IMG/VR virus record: IMGVR_UViG_3300020201_000006
Location: 1 to 34,469 of that record
DNA: 34,469 nt
Strand: one strand, 5' to 3'
DNA from: a virus
This document shows, piece by piece, positions 8,400-18,446 of the stretch (position 1 is its first letter; each line of letters begins with the position of its first letter). The notes below the pieces were generated by a model that made no database searches, was not told the origin of the DNA, and saw nothing but the letters and a program-made list of their open reading frames with translations. Made by a program: the position numbers and the translations under genes.

Positions 8400-9353
8400 A
8401 TGGCATTGCCTCAATATAATTCTTCAGAGCTAATTAAAAACATTAAAAGGAGATGCACTATACCTACATCGCAATTAACTTATGAAGATGTAGATTTTTG
8501 CGCTCTAGCAACAGATGAGATGCAGGACATAGTCGTACCTTTATTAATGTCTGTTAAATCTGAATACTTTTTAACTTTTGAAGATTACCAACTTGCTTCT
8601 ACAGGTGAAATTGAAATACCTGAAGATGCGGTAGGTGAGAAACTTAGATCAGTTTGTTATCTTCAAAACGCTAGTCCATTGGTTACCGTTAATTTACCAA
8701 GAATTGATCTTGATGTGGTTAATGGTATCGGCGCTTACGGTTATAATTATCCGTGGGGCTTTTATATCCAGGGTAATAAACTAATTATGTACCCAAACGG
8801 ATCAGTCCCGACAGGTACAAACATTAGACTTTATTATTTTAAAAGAGTTTTAAACTTAGCCACTCCAGAAGAATACTGCCAAGTTAGCTCTATAGATGCT
8901 TTAACTAATTCCATAGTTGTAGATTTGGTTCCTACATCGTGGGTAGCTGGGGATAAATTAAATTCAATATCAAGTAGACCAAGTTTTCAAACAACTAATA
9001 TAGAAACTACTATCGTAAGCTTATCAAGCCCTACAATATTTCTAGATACAGTACTCGGTATAGCAGTAGGAGACTACGTGTCAATGCAAGGATATTCAGC
9101 ACTCCCGCAAATACCACTTGAAGCACACGCATATCTTGCGCAGTTAACAGCTGTGAAATGCCTGGAAGGTTTGGCAGATAGACCAGGCATGGAAGTGGCA
9201 CAAGCTAAAGCAAATGAGATGAAAGACAACATGCTTAAAATGCTTACTCAAAGAGTGGATGGATCGATAAAGAAAGTCATTAATCCTAATGGTGGCTTAA
9301 GATCAGGTGCAGGCCTAGGCTTTGGGCGAGTTACTGGCCGTGGCGGTTGGTAG
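8400..9353 (+). CDS. Head-tail adaptor (P22 gp4-like position)
   Basis: A 317-residue protein directly before the large nozzle-like gene. The N-terminal 100 residues are helical with the pattern common to podophage connector proteins (early TYEDVDFCALATDEMQ, then a GEIEIPEDAVGEKLR segment). Residues 165-230 are a beta insertion, and residues 235-290 return to helices ending in a Gly-rich tail (GLGFGRVTGRGGW). Adaptors form a ring beneath the portal that stabilises packaged DNA. Assignment is by fold pattern and gene order. Confidence 0.7.
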   Translation: MALPQYNSSELIKNIKRRCTIPTSQLTYEDVDFCALATDEMQDIVVPLLMSVKSEYFLTFEDYQLASTGEIEIPEDAVGEKLRSVCYLQNASPLVTVNLPRIDLDVVNGIGAYGYNYPWGFYIQGNKLIMYPNGSVPTGTNIRLYYFKRVLNLATPEEYCQVSSIDALTNSIVVDLVPTSWVAGDKLNSISSRPSFQTTNIETTIVSLSSPTIFLDTVLGIAVGDYVSMQGYSALPQIPLEAHAYLAQLTAVKCLEGLADRPGMEVAQAKANEMKDNMLKMLTQRVDGSIKKVINPNGGLRSGAGLGFGRVTGRGGW

Positions 9354-9355
9354 GT

Positions 9356-12247
9356 ATGGCAAGCCCACAACAACAAAAAATAGATTTACAAGCTAAAGGA
9401 TTATACACAGCACCAAATAATCTATCAGGTGTTCCGCAAGGGGCTTTTGAAATAGCTGACAATGTTGTTATTAATTACACAAATTTAGTAATAAGCAGGC
9501 AAGGGCAAACACAATACGGCACTGCTTTAACTATTGGATCTGGAGAAGTTGATAAATTATTTAATTATGTATCGAGCTTAATCGCATCTTATGACTCAAA
9601 GCTTGCTTATGATTCTGGTAGTGGAGTCTGGGTAGCTTATAGCGGAACTTATGCGCCACCTTCTAGTGATTTTAAAATAAGATCCTTAGAAGCACAAAGA
9701 AACTTTTATTTCACAACTTCAACAGGTATTTTTAAATTAGATGCAATAAATTCTACACCTAGAAAATCAGGTGTAGTTAGAGCTCTGAATGGGACTTACA
9801 CGCTATCGGGTGCAAGTGGTTTCATGGCAAACAATACAGCGGTAGCGTATAGATTAGTATGGGGCTATGTTGATGAGAATAAAAACTTAATAAGAAGCGC
9901 ACCTTCTCAAAGACTAGTCGCTCAAAATGCTTCTGGTGGTACAAGAGATGTTGCTTTGACTTTTATTATCCCTTCAACAATTACTACGGAATATTTTTAC
10001 CAAATATATAGGTCACAAGCTACGGCAACATCAACGGATGAACCAACGGACGAATTACAATTAGTCATCCAGGGAAATCCTACTACAGCGGAGCTTGCTG
10101 CTAAGTCTTTTTCTGTAACTGATATCACTCCATTTTCTTTAATGAGAGAATTTTTATATACTTCTCCATCGGTCGAAGGTATCTCGCAAGCAAATGATGA
10201 ACCACCTTTTTGCATCGATATGGACGTTTATAAATCTTACGCTTTTTATGGAAATATAAAACAAAAGCAACAACTAACTTTAGCAATTATATCAGTGGAT
10301 ACGCCAAGTTTTGGGTACTATGTTGACGCTACAACAGGTACAACTAATCTAAGCCCAAATCTAACTACTATCGCTTCAACTACTAATTTAAGAATAGGCA
10401 TGAGAGTAGTTGGCGCTGGTATTCCATCTAATACTTATATTAAATCAATTTTAAGTGCGACAAGTATAGAGATGACTAACAACGCAACAGCAACAGCTTC
10501 CGTGTCCGTAGAGTTTCAAGATAGATTTACATTAGTAGATGTTGACTATTGGGGCGGTTCTACTTTTTCAACGGCAACAAATACGTTTATCGTTGCTACA
10601 TCTGGAACGCCTGCACAAAATATTAATGATACTGCTTTAAGTTTAATTCAGTTAATTAATACAACTTCTAGCAATACTTTAATTTATGCATATTACGTTA
10701 GTGCTTTAAATGATCTACCCGGACAAATACTCTTTGAAGAAAGATCAATAGGCGGTGCTGAATTTATTGCAACGTCTACAGCTGGAAATAGTTTTTCACC
10801 AACTTTGCCAGATGAGACAGCTATTGCATCGAACACTTTAGCAAATCCAACAGTGATTACTAGTGTAGCGCATGGCCTTACTTCTGGTGACTCGGTAGTT
10901 ATATATGACTCTAACTCTACTCCAACTATTAACGGAGAAAGAGTAGTAACGGTTTTAACGGCAAATACTTTTTCAGTCCCTGTAAATGTAACGGTTGCTG
11001 GTACGTCTGGTTATTTTGTACCAAAGGGCGAGTTAATCGACAGTGATAACTCAGCACAACAAAATAGAGTGGCCATAAGTAAGCAGGGGCAAGTTGAAGC
11101 GGTTCCAACTTTAAACTTTGTTGATATTGGATCTGCAAACTTTCCAATACAAAGAGTAATAGCTCTAAGAGATGGAATATTCTTCTTTAAAATTGATGGA
11201 ATTTACAGGCTATCTGGAGAAACTATTTCAAGCTTTACCGTTACATTAATTGATAATACTACAGCGTTAAGATGTGCGGAAAGTGCAGTAGCTTTTAATA
11301 ACCAAATATTTTGCTTTACAGACCAAGGGATAGCAGCGGTCAGCGATGGCGGCGTAGAAATAAAATCAGTTCCAATTGAAAGTACACTTTTACAATTATC
11401 AAGCTCACAATTTACTAATTTTTCTACAGCTTCTTTTGGTGTTGCCTATGAATCAGCAAGGCAATATATGTTTTTTACAGTAACTGAAGAAACTGACACA
11501 TACGCTACTCAGGCTTTTGTCTTTTCTAGTTTAACTAATACCTGGACTAGATGGGTGATGGATAGAACTTGCGGCATAGTAGGAACTTCAGTTAATAAGC
11601 TTTTTATGAGTGAGCCAGCTACAGGACAAATTTTAATTGAAAGAAAAGATTACAACAATGATGATTTTGCAGATAAACAATATACTATCAATATTACATC
11701 TGTTGATAGTGCTACCCAAATGACTCTTACTAGTACTACTAACCTTTTAGCAGGTATGACAATAGTTCAAGGCGATAGACAAACTTTAATTACGCAAATA
11801 GTTTCTTTGGTTGTTACGGTTACAAGTGTTCCAGGTTTTACCACAGGGGCAGCGATAGCGTATCAACCGATTTTAAATAAAATTAAATACGCACCTATCG
11901 ATTGCGAAAATCCAGGCGTGTTAAAACAATTTTGTGAAGTTTCCATGCTTTTTAAAAACGCAGCTTTTGAATCAATCGACGTTAATTTTGCTACCAATGT
12001 TGCTGCAACAACTAAGACGGTAACAGTAATTAATAATTCAAATTACGGTTGGGGCCAGGAAAATTGGGGCGAATTTGGTTGGGGCGGAAATCTAGGCGGT
12101 CAAGCGGTACTAAGGACTTATGTGCCAACGGAACAAATGAGAGCTTCGTGGTTAAGTTTAACTATAGAAACTGAGCAAGCTTTCACAGGCTTTGCATTGC
12201 AAGGAATAAGCTTAATGTTTAACAATATGGGAAGCAGGATTAAATGA
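9356..12247 (+). CDS. Tail nozzle / tail-tube-stabilising protein
   Basis: A large beta-rich protein of 963 residues. The likely start is the ATG at 9356, just past the previous stop (9351-9353); an in-frame TTG at 9347 is an alternative. The first 130 residues read like the first blades of a P22 gp10-type propeller (NNLSGVPQGAFEIADNVVI). Around residues 495-560 there is a barrel with ITSVAHGLTSGDSVVIYD and TANTFSVP, the FCCH-like module frequent in phage tail proteins. The C-terminus has Trp/Gly-rich strands (YGWGQENWGEFGWGG). It should build the nozzle under the adaptor. The next gene overlaps by ATGA. Confidence 0.72.
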   Translation: MASPQQQKIDLQAKGLYTAPNNLSGVPQGAFEIADNVVINYTNLVISRQGQTQYGTALTIGSGEVDKLFNYVSSLIASYDSKLAYDSGSGVWVAYSGTYAPPSSDFKIRSLEAQRNFYFTTSTGIFKLDAINSTPRKSGVVRALNGTYTLSGASGFMANNTAVAYRLVWGYVDENKNLIRSAPSQRLVAQNASGGTRDVALTFIIPSTITTEYFYQIYRSQATATSTDEPTDELQLVIQGNPTTAELAAKSFSVTDITPFSLMREFLYTSPSVEGISQANDEPPFCIDMDVYKSYAFYGNIKQKQQLTLAIISVDTPSFGYYVDATTGTTNLSPNLTTIASTTNLRIGMRVVGAGIPSNTYIKSILSATSIEMTNNATATASVSVEFQDRFTLVDVDYWGGSTFSTATNTFIVATSGTPAQNINDTALSLIQLINTTSSNTLIYAYYVSALNDLPGQILFEERSIGGAEFIATSTAGNSFSPTLPDETAIASNTLANPTVITSVAHGLTSGDSVVIYDSNSTPTINGERVVTVLTANTFSVPVNVTVAGTSGYFVPKGELIDSDNSAQQNRVAISKQGQVEAVPTLNFVDIGSANFPIQRVIALRDGIFFFKIDGIYRLSGETISSFTVTLIDNTTALRCAESAVAFNNQIFCFTDQGIAAVSDGGVEIKSVPIESTLLQLSSSQFTNFSTASFGVAYESARQYMFFTVTEETDTYATQAFVFSSLTNTWTRWVMDRTCGIVGTSVNKLFMSEPATGQILIERKDYNNDDFADKQYTINITSVDSATQMTLTSTTNLLAGMTIVQGDRQTLITQIVSLVVTVTSVPGFTTGAAIAYQPILNKIKYAPIDCENPGVLKQFCEVSMLFKNAAFESIDVNFATNVAATTKTVTVINNSNYGWGQENWGEFGWGGNLGGQAVLRTYVPTEQMRASWLSLTIETEQAFTGFALQGISLMFNNMGSRIK

Positions 12248-12645
12248 AAATTCCTACTCTTAAAAAAATACTTAGAGAAGATATACCAGATGCGCCTAAT
12301 TGGGTAACTGGTTTAATAGGGCCTGTGAATACTTTTATGGAATATGTTTACCAGGCATTGAATAAAAACATCTCAAACTACGATAATCTTTTATGCCAGA
12401 TAAAAGAATTTAATTACCCAACCCCATCAACCTATCCAATTATGGGAAATGTGGAATTTTTAAGTGCATTGAAAGTAAAAGCTACGGGGCTTATACTATT
12501 ACAAATATATGAGAAGGGAACTTATACGCCGCCAACTAGTGCGGTTTACATCCCATGGGTGGAAAATAATGGGGCAATTGTTATTTATCCGATAACTGGA
12601 TTAGTGGCTTCTAAAGTTTATATAGTACGCTTACAATTAACTTAG
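12244..12645 (+). CDS. Small tail-associated protein
   Basis: A 133-residue protein starting in an ATGA overlap with the nozzle-like gene, implying coupled translation in matched amounts. The N-terminal half is helical (NWVTGLIGPVNTFMEYVYQ), the C-terminal half beta-rich with GNVEFLSALKVKATGLILLQ. Similar two-part small proteins occur in podophage tail modules after the nozzle gene. No enzymatic motif is visible. Confidence 0.6.
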   Translation: MKIPTLKKILREDIPDAPNWVTGLIGPVNTFMEYVYQALNKNISNYDNLLCQIKEFNYPTPSTYPIMGNVEFLSALKVKATGLILLQIYEKGTYTPPTSAVYIPWVENNGAIVIYPITGLVASKVYIVRLQLT

Positions 12646-12654
12646 GAAAATAGC

Positions 12655-14154
12655 ATGGCATTTTATTTGGACGAAGAAGAAAAAGAACAGGAAGGCGGTC
12701 AGGGATTTACTCCAGGTGGTCAATCTTCTGATCTTGGATCAGATGGCGGAACAGGTGTTGGCGGTGCTTCGGGGCAACCTTCAAATAAGCCTGATAATCC
12801 TGGTAATTTTGTGGGCCTAAAAACTTATCTTGATGCCAACAAATCACAATCGCAAAAGCTTGGCGACAATGTATCAGGCCAAGTAAGCGGTTCAATCGAT
12901 AACGCTCAAACTAATATTAATAATTTAAATAGTCAGTTCGATCAATCAGCAAAATCAGGTTTAATAAATGACTTTGATAATGCAGGAACACAAGCGCAAA
13001 ATATTTCTAATAATGCTTCATTAGGAACTAAGCAAAATCTTCCAAACCAAGCAGACGTTACACGCTTTGGAGAAATTGCCAATGCTCAGTATAAAGGGCC
13101 TAAAGGTGTAGAGGAACTAGAAGGGTATAATCCAGTTCTGCAATCAATTTCAGAAGCACAAAAGCTATCAGGCTTAGCAGGTACAGAAGAGGGTAAGATT
13201 GGACTTGTCAAAAACGCTGCTAGTCCTCAAGGTAAATACAGCGAAGGCCAGGCAAAATTAGATTCATACCTTTTAGGTGGAGACGAGAACAAGCAGAAAT
13301 TAGAAACAGCAAGAGCAGGATTTCAAAATATTAATCCTCTTTTTGATACAACTAAAACAAATGCAAAAACTCAAGCTTCTTTATACGACAAACAAACTAA
13401 TGACTTAAAAAATAATACTAGAAACTTATTGAAAAATACTGCACTGGCTAGACAAGCAGCTATTCAGCAAGATTTACAAGCTCAACGGCTACAAACTGAA
13501 AATAGGCAAAAAGAAACTGAAAGTTATAGACAACTTTTTGGCGACACTAGTGACGCTGGTGATTTAAGTTTATCAAGCGCACAAGCACAAGCTTTAGGAT
13601 TAACAGGCAACCAACAACTCTATGGTGCATTAAATCAAGATCCTAGCTTTTACTTTCAAAATCAAGGCGCTTTTGACGAGAACAAAGCGATTAGCGTAGA
13701 CGATCAAGCTAGAATGGCCGCACTAGCCGGGTTATCTGGAACTTTTGGCGGAGAGTTTACGAATAAATTTGGGCAAGCTGGCCTAGCAGGGACTTACAAT
13801 AATGTTGACCAGGTACCACTAGCGAAACAAAAAATTCAAGATGAGATCGCTAGAAGGAAAGGAATTTACGATACAGCAGACAATAACCTGGAGTGGTTGA
13901 CAGATAATGAAGCGGATAAGACTAAGTATCGGTCGAGAACAAGCGTGCCAAAGACAGCGCAAGAAATTATTGAAAGGTTGGAGAGAACTTTCGCAGGTGC
14001 TCCAGATATAGGTTATAATAAGGCCGCCGCAAATGCTGAAGAACTGTACAACAATAACTATAGAAATTGGTGGATCAACCCATACGATATCCACAAAGGC
14101 GTGAAAAATTGGCAAAATAAATACGGTAAAAATGATAAAGTAACAATTAAATAA
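12655..14154 (+). CDS. Large internal/virion protein, Gln/Asn-rich
   Basis: A 499-residue protein with a disordered Gly/Ser-rich N-terminus (about residues 1-50) followed by long Gln/Asn/Ala-rich helices through residue 310. The C-terminal 150 residues are more compact, with aromatic residues (NNYRNWWINPYDIHKGVKNW). Composition and position between tail and lysis genes match DNA-ejection proteins of podophages (P22 gp7/gp20/gp16-type), but no catalytic lysozyme motif is seen. Function is inferred. Confidence 0.6.
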   Translation: MAFYLDEEEKEQEGGQGFTPGGQSSDLGSDGGTGVGGASGQPSNKPDNPGNFVGLKTYLDANKSQSQKLGDNVSGQVSGSIDNAQTNINNLNSQFDQSAKSGLINDFDNAGTQAQNISNNASLGTKQNLPNQADVTRFGEIANAQYKGPKGVEELEGYNPVLQSISEAQKLSGLAGTEEGKIGLVKNAASPQGKYSEGQAKLDSYLLGGDENKQKLETARAGFQNINPLFDTTKTNAKTQASLYDKQTNDLKNNTRNLLKNTALARQAAIQQDLQAQRLQTENRQKETESYRQLFGDTSDAGDLSLSSAQAQALGLTGNQQLYGALNQDPSFYFQNQGAFDENKAISVDDQARMAALAGLSGTFGGEFTNKFGQAGLAGTYNNVDQVPLAKQKIQDEIARRKGIYDTADNNLEWLTDNEADKTKYRSRTSVPKTAQEIIERLERTFAGAPDIGYNKAAANAEELYNNNYRNWWINPYDIHKGVKNWQNKYGKNDKVTIK

Positions 14155-14163
14155 AGGGCCACA

Positions 14164-15318
14164 ATGAGAGCAGGCAAGACACCAGAAGTTGAAGATAGAT
14201 TCTCGGGGTTATTAACTCCAAATATTGAAGACATGAAGCTTCAACTGGAAGAACTAGTTTCGCAAGGGACTTTATCACCTGAAGAAGCACAAATAATTTT
14301 ACAAGATCCTTCAGCAATGGAAAGTATCCAAACCGATCCAATGATGAAGCAAGCGCAAATGGAAGCCTTGAACGAACTTCGGGGCATCGGGCAAAGTGGT
14401 GGTTTAAACGCTCAATCTAAGTCTAGGCTTGCAAGAATAGCAATAGATGAGGATTCACAAGCGAAAGGAAGAAATGACGCTATAATGTCAAATATGCAAT
14501 CAAGGGGTATATCTGGAAGTGGCCTTGAGATGGCAAATAGATTACAGAATCAACAAAATGCAGCTTCTAATAAATCGATGCGAGATATGGACGTTGCCGC
14601 TTTAGCTGAGCAACAAGCACTTCAGGCAATTATGCAAAGTGGTCAGCTTGGCGGTCAGATGCAACAACAAGATTTTAACCAGCAAGCACAAGTTGCAAAT
14701 GCACAAGATGCTATCTCTCGTTTTAACTCTCAAAATAGACAACAACAAAATAATTTAAATGTTGCTAATAGAAATAATGCTCAAGCGGTCAACCTTGGTA
14801 ATGCCACAGATATTGCTAATGCCAATACTGCAACAAGAAATCAGCAACAGGCTAATAACAAAAATTTATTACAACAAAACTTTAGTAATGAGATAGCGAA
14901 GCGAGGCGGTCAGCAAAAAGTGGCCAATACTAACGCTGATATATCCGGTCAAAATTCAGCGGCCAGAGCTAACGCCTTTAATCAGTCGATTGGGACAGGG
15001 GCAACAATAGCGGGCGGCATAATGGGTGGGCCAGCTGGAGCGGCAGCGGCTAAAGGCGTTACTAGTGCAGCGGCACCAACAGATCAGAAATGGGATGACT
15101 CGCAGTGGAGAAATTCAGGCGGTTTGATTCATGGTGACAATACTAATCAAGACACAGAACACGCTATGTTAACTCCTGGTGAGATGGTTATCAGAAAAGA
15201 CGATGTTCCGAACATGATGGAATCGATGCATAAAGATGAAAATGGCAATTTTGATGTGAGTGGTTTTTTAGATCAGATTACTGGTTATAAATACGGCTAC
15301 AAAAAGGGCAAAAAATGA
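14164..15318 (+). CDS. Internal virion / ejection-type protein with LTPGE motif
   Basis: A 384-residue protein with extremely Gln/Asn-rich helical repeats between residues 130 and 265. Residues 280-310 are a small Gly/Ala hydrophobic stretch (ATIAGGIMGGPAGAAAA) that could insert into a membrane. Residues 318-350 carry GGLIHGDNTNQDTEHAMLTPGEMVI in two parts, the AxLTPGExVI motif found in many phage tape-measure and internal virion proteins. The next gene starts in its stop codon (ATGA). A likely role is forming part of the channel for DNA ejection. Confidence 0.62.
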   Translation: MRAGKTPEVEDRFSGLLTPNIEDMKLQLEELVSQGTLSPEEAQIILQDPSAMESIQTDPMMKQAQMEALNELRGIGQSGGLNAQSKSRLARIAIDEDSQAKGRNDAIMSNMQSRGISGSGLEMANRLQNQQNAASNKSMRDMDVAALAEQQALQAIMQSGQLGGQMQQQDFNQQAQVANAQDAISRFNSQNRQQQNNLNVANRNNAQAVNLGNATDIANANTATRNQQQANNKNLLQQNFSNEIAKRGGQQKVANTNADISGQNSAARANAFNQSIGTGATIAGGIMGGPAGAAAAKGVTSAAAPTDQKWDDSQWRNSGGLIHGDNTNQDTEHAMLTPGEMVIRKDDVPNMMESMHKDENGNFDVSGFLDQITGYKYGYKKGKK

Positions 15319-16364
15319 ATCCTTTAATAAAAGATTATTTACTAAAAAAACAGCAAGAAAGGGATCAACTAGAGCAATCTAGTGGGCCTACAACTATGCA
15401 AAGCATTGGTTCCGCTTTAGCTGGTGCCGGTGCTGGAATTATGGGCCGTGATCCACTAGCAGCAATGCAATCAGTGCAAGGGCAACAATCACAAGCAAAG
15501 AAGCAAAAACTAGATGCTTTTGATCGATCAAATGATATGGAACTCAAAGGTATGGAAATGGACCGGGCAATCGGCATTGAAGACAAAAGAGTAGCTAGAG
15601 AAGATGAAAAATACGGTCTTGAACAAGATTTAATGGGTAGGGAGCAAGACATTGATTCGATGGAGTCACAACTATCTAGACAGCTTGGTAATAAAATGAT
15701 GCCCAACTATGACTTTAGCAAAATGAACGCTTTCCAGATAAATCAAAAATTACCAAGTTTAGAAAAAATTTATTCAATTGAACAAAAGAAATTAGATAGA
15801 TCAGATGCTAGAGCGGATAAAGCTTTCCAAAATCAGGTTAAATTAGATGAAAAGCAAAAAGTTTCAGATGAAAAAAACGCAGCGAGTGTTTTAGAAATTA
15901 AAGGTAGAGCTTTAAACATAGACCAGCAGTTAGAGCTTGTGGAAAATCAAATTCTGGCAAAAGGAACATCTGAGCTTTTTGGAGAAGAAGACGAAGTAAT
16001 GAGCAGAAGGATCAACGAAGTGGCTATAGACATTGCCAAACTAATGGATCCTGGTTCTGTTGCTAGACCTTCAGAAGTTGAGTCTATACTAAAAGGACTA
16101 ATAAGCCCATCGGCAACAAAGATGACAAACAAATCGGCTATAAAACTTATTAGGACTGCTAGATCCGATGTTAAAAATCGGTTACAGATTGCTTACGATA
16201 TTAGAGGATTAAAAAATCCTAATGCTATCGTCCCTGGAGAAATTGCTGATAATATGTCAATTAAAAGAAATCCTGATGCTATCGTCCCTGGAGAAATTGC
16301 TGATAATATGTCAATTAAAAGGAATGCAAGAATACAAGAAGTCAAAAAATTGCTCAAAAAATAA
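15315..16364 (+). CDS. Internal virion protein with a C-terminal tandem duplication
   Basis: A 349-residue, mostly helical, charged protein (coiled coil about residues 60-205) in an ATGA overlap with the previous gene. A Gly/Ala segment (SALAGAGAGIMG) near residues 33-45 is weakly hydrophobic. Residues 301-336 are an 18-residue unit repeated twice (IVPGEIADNMSIKRN core), the result of a 54-bp tandem duplication. It lacks recognised catalytic motifs. Placement with the two preceding genes points to the ejection-protein set. Confidence 0.6.
   Translation: MNPLIKDYLLKKQQERDQLEQSSGPTTMQSIGSALAGAGAGIMGRDPLAAMQSVQGQQSQAKKQKLDAFDRSNDMELKGMEMDRAIGIEDKRVAREDEKYGLEQDLMGREQDIDSMESQLSRQLGNKMMPNYDFSKMNAFQINQKLPSLEKIYSIEQKKLDRSDARADKAFQNQVKLDEKQKVSDEKNAASVLEIKGRALNIDQQLELVENQILAKGTSELFGEEDEVMSRRINEVAIDIAKLMDPGSVARPSEVESILKGLISPSATKMTNKSAIKLIRTARSDVKNRLQIAYDIRGLKNPNAIVPGEIADNMSIKRNPDAIVPGEIADNMSIKRNARIQEVKKLLKK
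16215..16322 (+). repeat. 54-bp tandem duplication
   Basis: Two adjacent 54-bp units, 16215-16268 and 16269-16322, differ at two bases only (AAT to GAT and AGA to AGG). Each encodes 18 residues and the frame is kept. The near-identity indicates a recent duplication. Confidence 0.95.
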
Positions 16365-16383
16365 TAAAAACTAGGGTAGTAAT

Positions 16384-18138
16384 ATGGAATTATCAGAAAC
16401 AAAAAAATTAGAACTAGAGCTAGAACTTTTAGAACTAGAAGAAGCAGAATACCAATATCAAAAATCTAGGTCTCAAAAAGCAGAAGAAAAGCCAGTGATA
16501 TCAACGCTTGAATCTGGTTTACGTGGTGCCGCTCAGGGCGCAACACTAGGGTTTTCAGATGAGATTACAGGCGGTGCAGAAGCAGCTTACTCGAAGCTAA
16601 CAGGAGACGAGAGAAGCTTGTCAGACATTTATTCAAAATCCAGAGATGAATCAAGACTAGCTAATAAGCTATCTGAAGAAGAGAACCCCGGAACGTACAC
16701 AGCTTCAAATCTTGGTGCTGGCCTAGCTACAATGCTAATACCAGGGTTAAATATTGCTAAAGGCGCAAGCCTTGCTAAGGCAGGAATACAAGGGGCTAAA
16801 ATCGGTGCTGCCTCTGGCTTAGGCGCAAGTGATGAAGAGCTAGCTTCTATGGGTGCTTTAAAAGATATGTCCATGGGTGCTGGTTTTGGTGGTGCATTTG
16901 GGGCAGGCGGTCAGAAGCTAGGTAACATGATTTCTAAAGTTAATCCTAATGAAATAGCCGAAGCAACTTCAGGCAAGATGAAAAATTCAGCTGAGAATTT
17001 TATGAAAGATTACTTAATGGAGAGGGGTTCCACTAGTAAGTTATTAAAAACGAAAAGCAAAGAATACCCTAACCAACTTGCAAGACAAGCATTGGATGAG
17101 AACAACACAACTTTATTCAGTAACTCAGCTGATGAGATAGAGAGAAATGCCGAATCAATGGCACGCCAAGGCGATGTCAGAAGAAATATTTATGATTTGA
17201 TTGATGAAACCGAAACAAGCCAATTTGATCCAGTAAAACTATCAAAATCTTTGAAAAGAAAGTTTGGCAAAGAACTTGATCCAGGCCTTAATGCTGATAG
17301 TGCCGAGCTTGGTAAACTTGATGACATGACAGAAATCCTAAGAAGATCAAAAGAGAGAAGGCTAGATGAAATTCAAGGGCTTTTAAATAATAAAAATATT
17401 AATCCAATTAGAGCTAGAAGCTTAATGGAAGAAGCCATAGGCATACAAACAGACAACCCAAATCTTAAGTTACAAGACGCTCAGAAATTACTAGAGAAAA
17501 TGCAAAACGCTACAAAATTCGATACCAATAAGCCAATGCCAAAAGATACTTTAGCTAACGATGTTTACAAAGCGACAAGGGAAAAACTTAATAGTTCGCT
17601 ACCTGACTCAGCTGATTTAATAGAGCAAAGAGTATCCGAGATACAAAATATACTAAATGATAAAAATATTAATCCTAAAGACATAAAACCATTGATGGAA
17701 GAACTTATAGGCATAGAAACTAAAGTTAATAAAATACCAGGGGCGGACGTTTCTAATATTAAAAGAGTAGTACAAGACGCTAACCAAAAAATGTCCAGGT
17801 CTTTCGATCTAGAAAACCTTTATAATAATAAATTTGCTAGAGACCAAAACAAAAAGATAGGGTTCACAGATTGGATGACTCTAAGTGGTGAGCATCCTGC
17901 CATCACTATTCCTAAAAAGATTTTGGAAACCTACGGCAATAAAGGGGCAGCAATAGGCCTTGATAAATTAGGTGATCTTGTAAAAAATAACGCTCAAGCT
18001 TTTGGGAAATTTCAAAATGTCCTACAAGGTGCAAGCCAAAAAGGCGGCAACGCTTTAGGCGCAACCCATTACATGCTTTACCAACAAAATCCTGAATATA
18101 GAGAGATGTTAAAAAAACAACAGGATGGAGAAGAATAA
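16384..18138 (+). CDS. Large internal virion protein with Gly/Ala hydrophobic segments
   Basis: A 584-residue protein. Residues 5-35 are a Glu/Leu heptad helix. Residues 40-190 contain several Gly/Ala-rich amphipathic or hydrophobic stretches (GLRGAAQGATLGF, GAGLATMLIPGLNIAKG, GAGFGGAFGAGG) typical of membrane-inserting phage ejection proteins. The rest is helical and includes two copies of a 28-residue unit containing NKNINP/NDKNINP and LMEE-IGI, at about residues 329-356 and 419-446. It probably enters the host with the DNA. No lysozyme or protease motif was found. Confidence 0.6.
   Translation: MELSETKKLELELELLELEEAEYQYQKSRSQKAEEKPVISTLESGLRGAAQGATLGFSDEITGGAEAAYSKLTGDERSLSDIYSKSRDESRLANKLSEEENPGTYTASNLGAGLATMLIPGLNIAKGASLAKAGIQGAKIGAASGLGASDEELASMGALKDMSMGAGFGGAFGAGGQKLGNMISKVNPNEIAEATSGKMKNSAENFMKDYLMERGSTSKLLKTKSKEYPNQLARQALDENNTTLFSNSADEIERNAESMARQGDVRRNIYDLIDETETSQFDPVKLSKSLKRKFGKELDPGLNADSAELGKLDDMTEILRRSKERRLDEIQGLLNNKNINPIRARSLMEEAIGIQTDNPNLKLQDAQKLLEKMQNATKFDTNKPMPKDTLANDVYKATREKLNSSLPDSADLIEQRVSEIQNILNDKNINPKDIKPLMEELIGIETKVNKIPGADVSNIKRVVQDANQKMSRSFDLENLYNNKFARDQNKKIGFTDWMTLSGEHPAITIPKKILETYGNKGAAIGLDKLGDLVKNNAQAFGKFQNVLQGASQKGGNALGATHYMLYQQNPEYREMLKKQQDGEE
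17368..17721 (+). repeat. Diverged internal repeat pair in the 584-residue protein
   Basis: Segments 17368-17451 and 17638-17721 encode similar 28-residue helices (EIQ-LLN-KNINP then LMEE-IGI-T). They share ATAAAAATATTAATCC and lie 270 bases (90 codons) apart. Divergence at the DNA level shows this duplication is older than the one at 16215. Confidence 0.8.
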
Positions 18139-18141
18139 AAA

Positions 18142-18432
18142 ATGAGCGGCCAAATAGCTGATATAATTATTTGGGTATCTCCAGTTTTAGCGGCTAGTTT
18201 TTTATGGTTCGTTTCCAATCATATTTCCGATGTTAAGGACAATATAACTCAAGTTAAAGGGCAGATTGGTGGAGTAAAAGACGAGCTTATCGGGATCGGG
18301 AAAGACATAGTGAAAATACAAGTCTCTATTGAGTATCTTAAGGATAGAGATATAATTGAAAGAGATAAAGCAGATAAATTTGAAAACCATGTGGTTACAA
18401 TTTTAAAAGATGCAAGAACTAAATTCAAATAA
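18142..18432 (+). CDS. Single-span membrane protein with coiled coil, putative holin-type
   Basis: A 96-residue protein with one membrane segment at residues 7-25 (IIIWVSPVLAASFLWFV) and a long charged coiled coil behind it. Such proteins beside an endolysin are often holins, antiholins or inner-membrane spanins. Its cytoplasmic or periplasmic orientation cannot be told. It opens the lysis cassette 3 bases after the large virion gene. Which lysis role it plays is uncertain. Confidence 0.55.
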   Translation: MSGQIADIIIWVSPVLAASFLWFVSNHISDVKDNITQVKGQIGGVKDELIGIGKDIVKIQVSIEYLKDRDIIERDKADKFENHVVTILKDARTKFK

Positions 18433-18446
18433 ACCAAGGAAGGTGC

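Noticed and set aside
12655-18138. Virion-associated lysozyme or transglycosylase domain in the ejection-type proteins
   Set aside because: I looked for a catalytic Glu motif with the surrounding conserved pattern and did not find one; these proteins are low-complexity helical.
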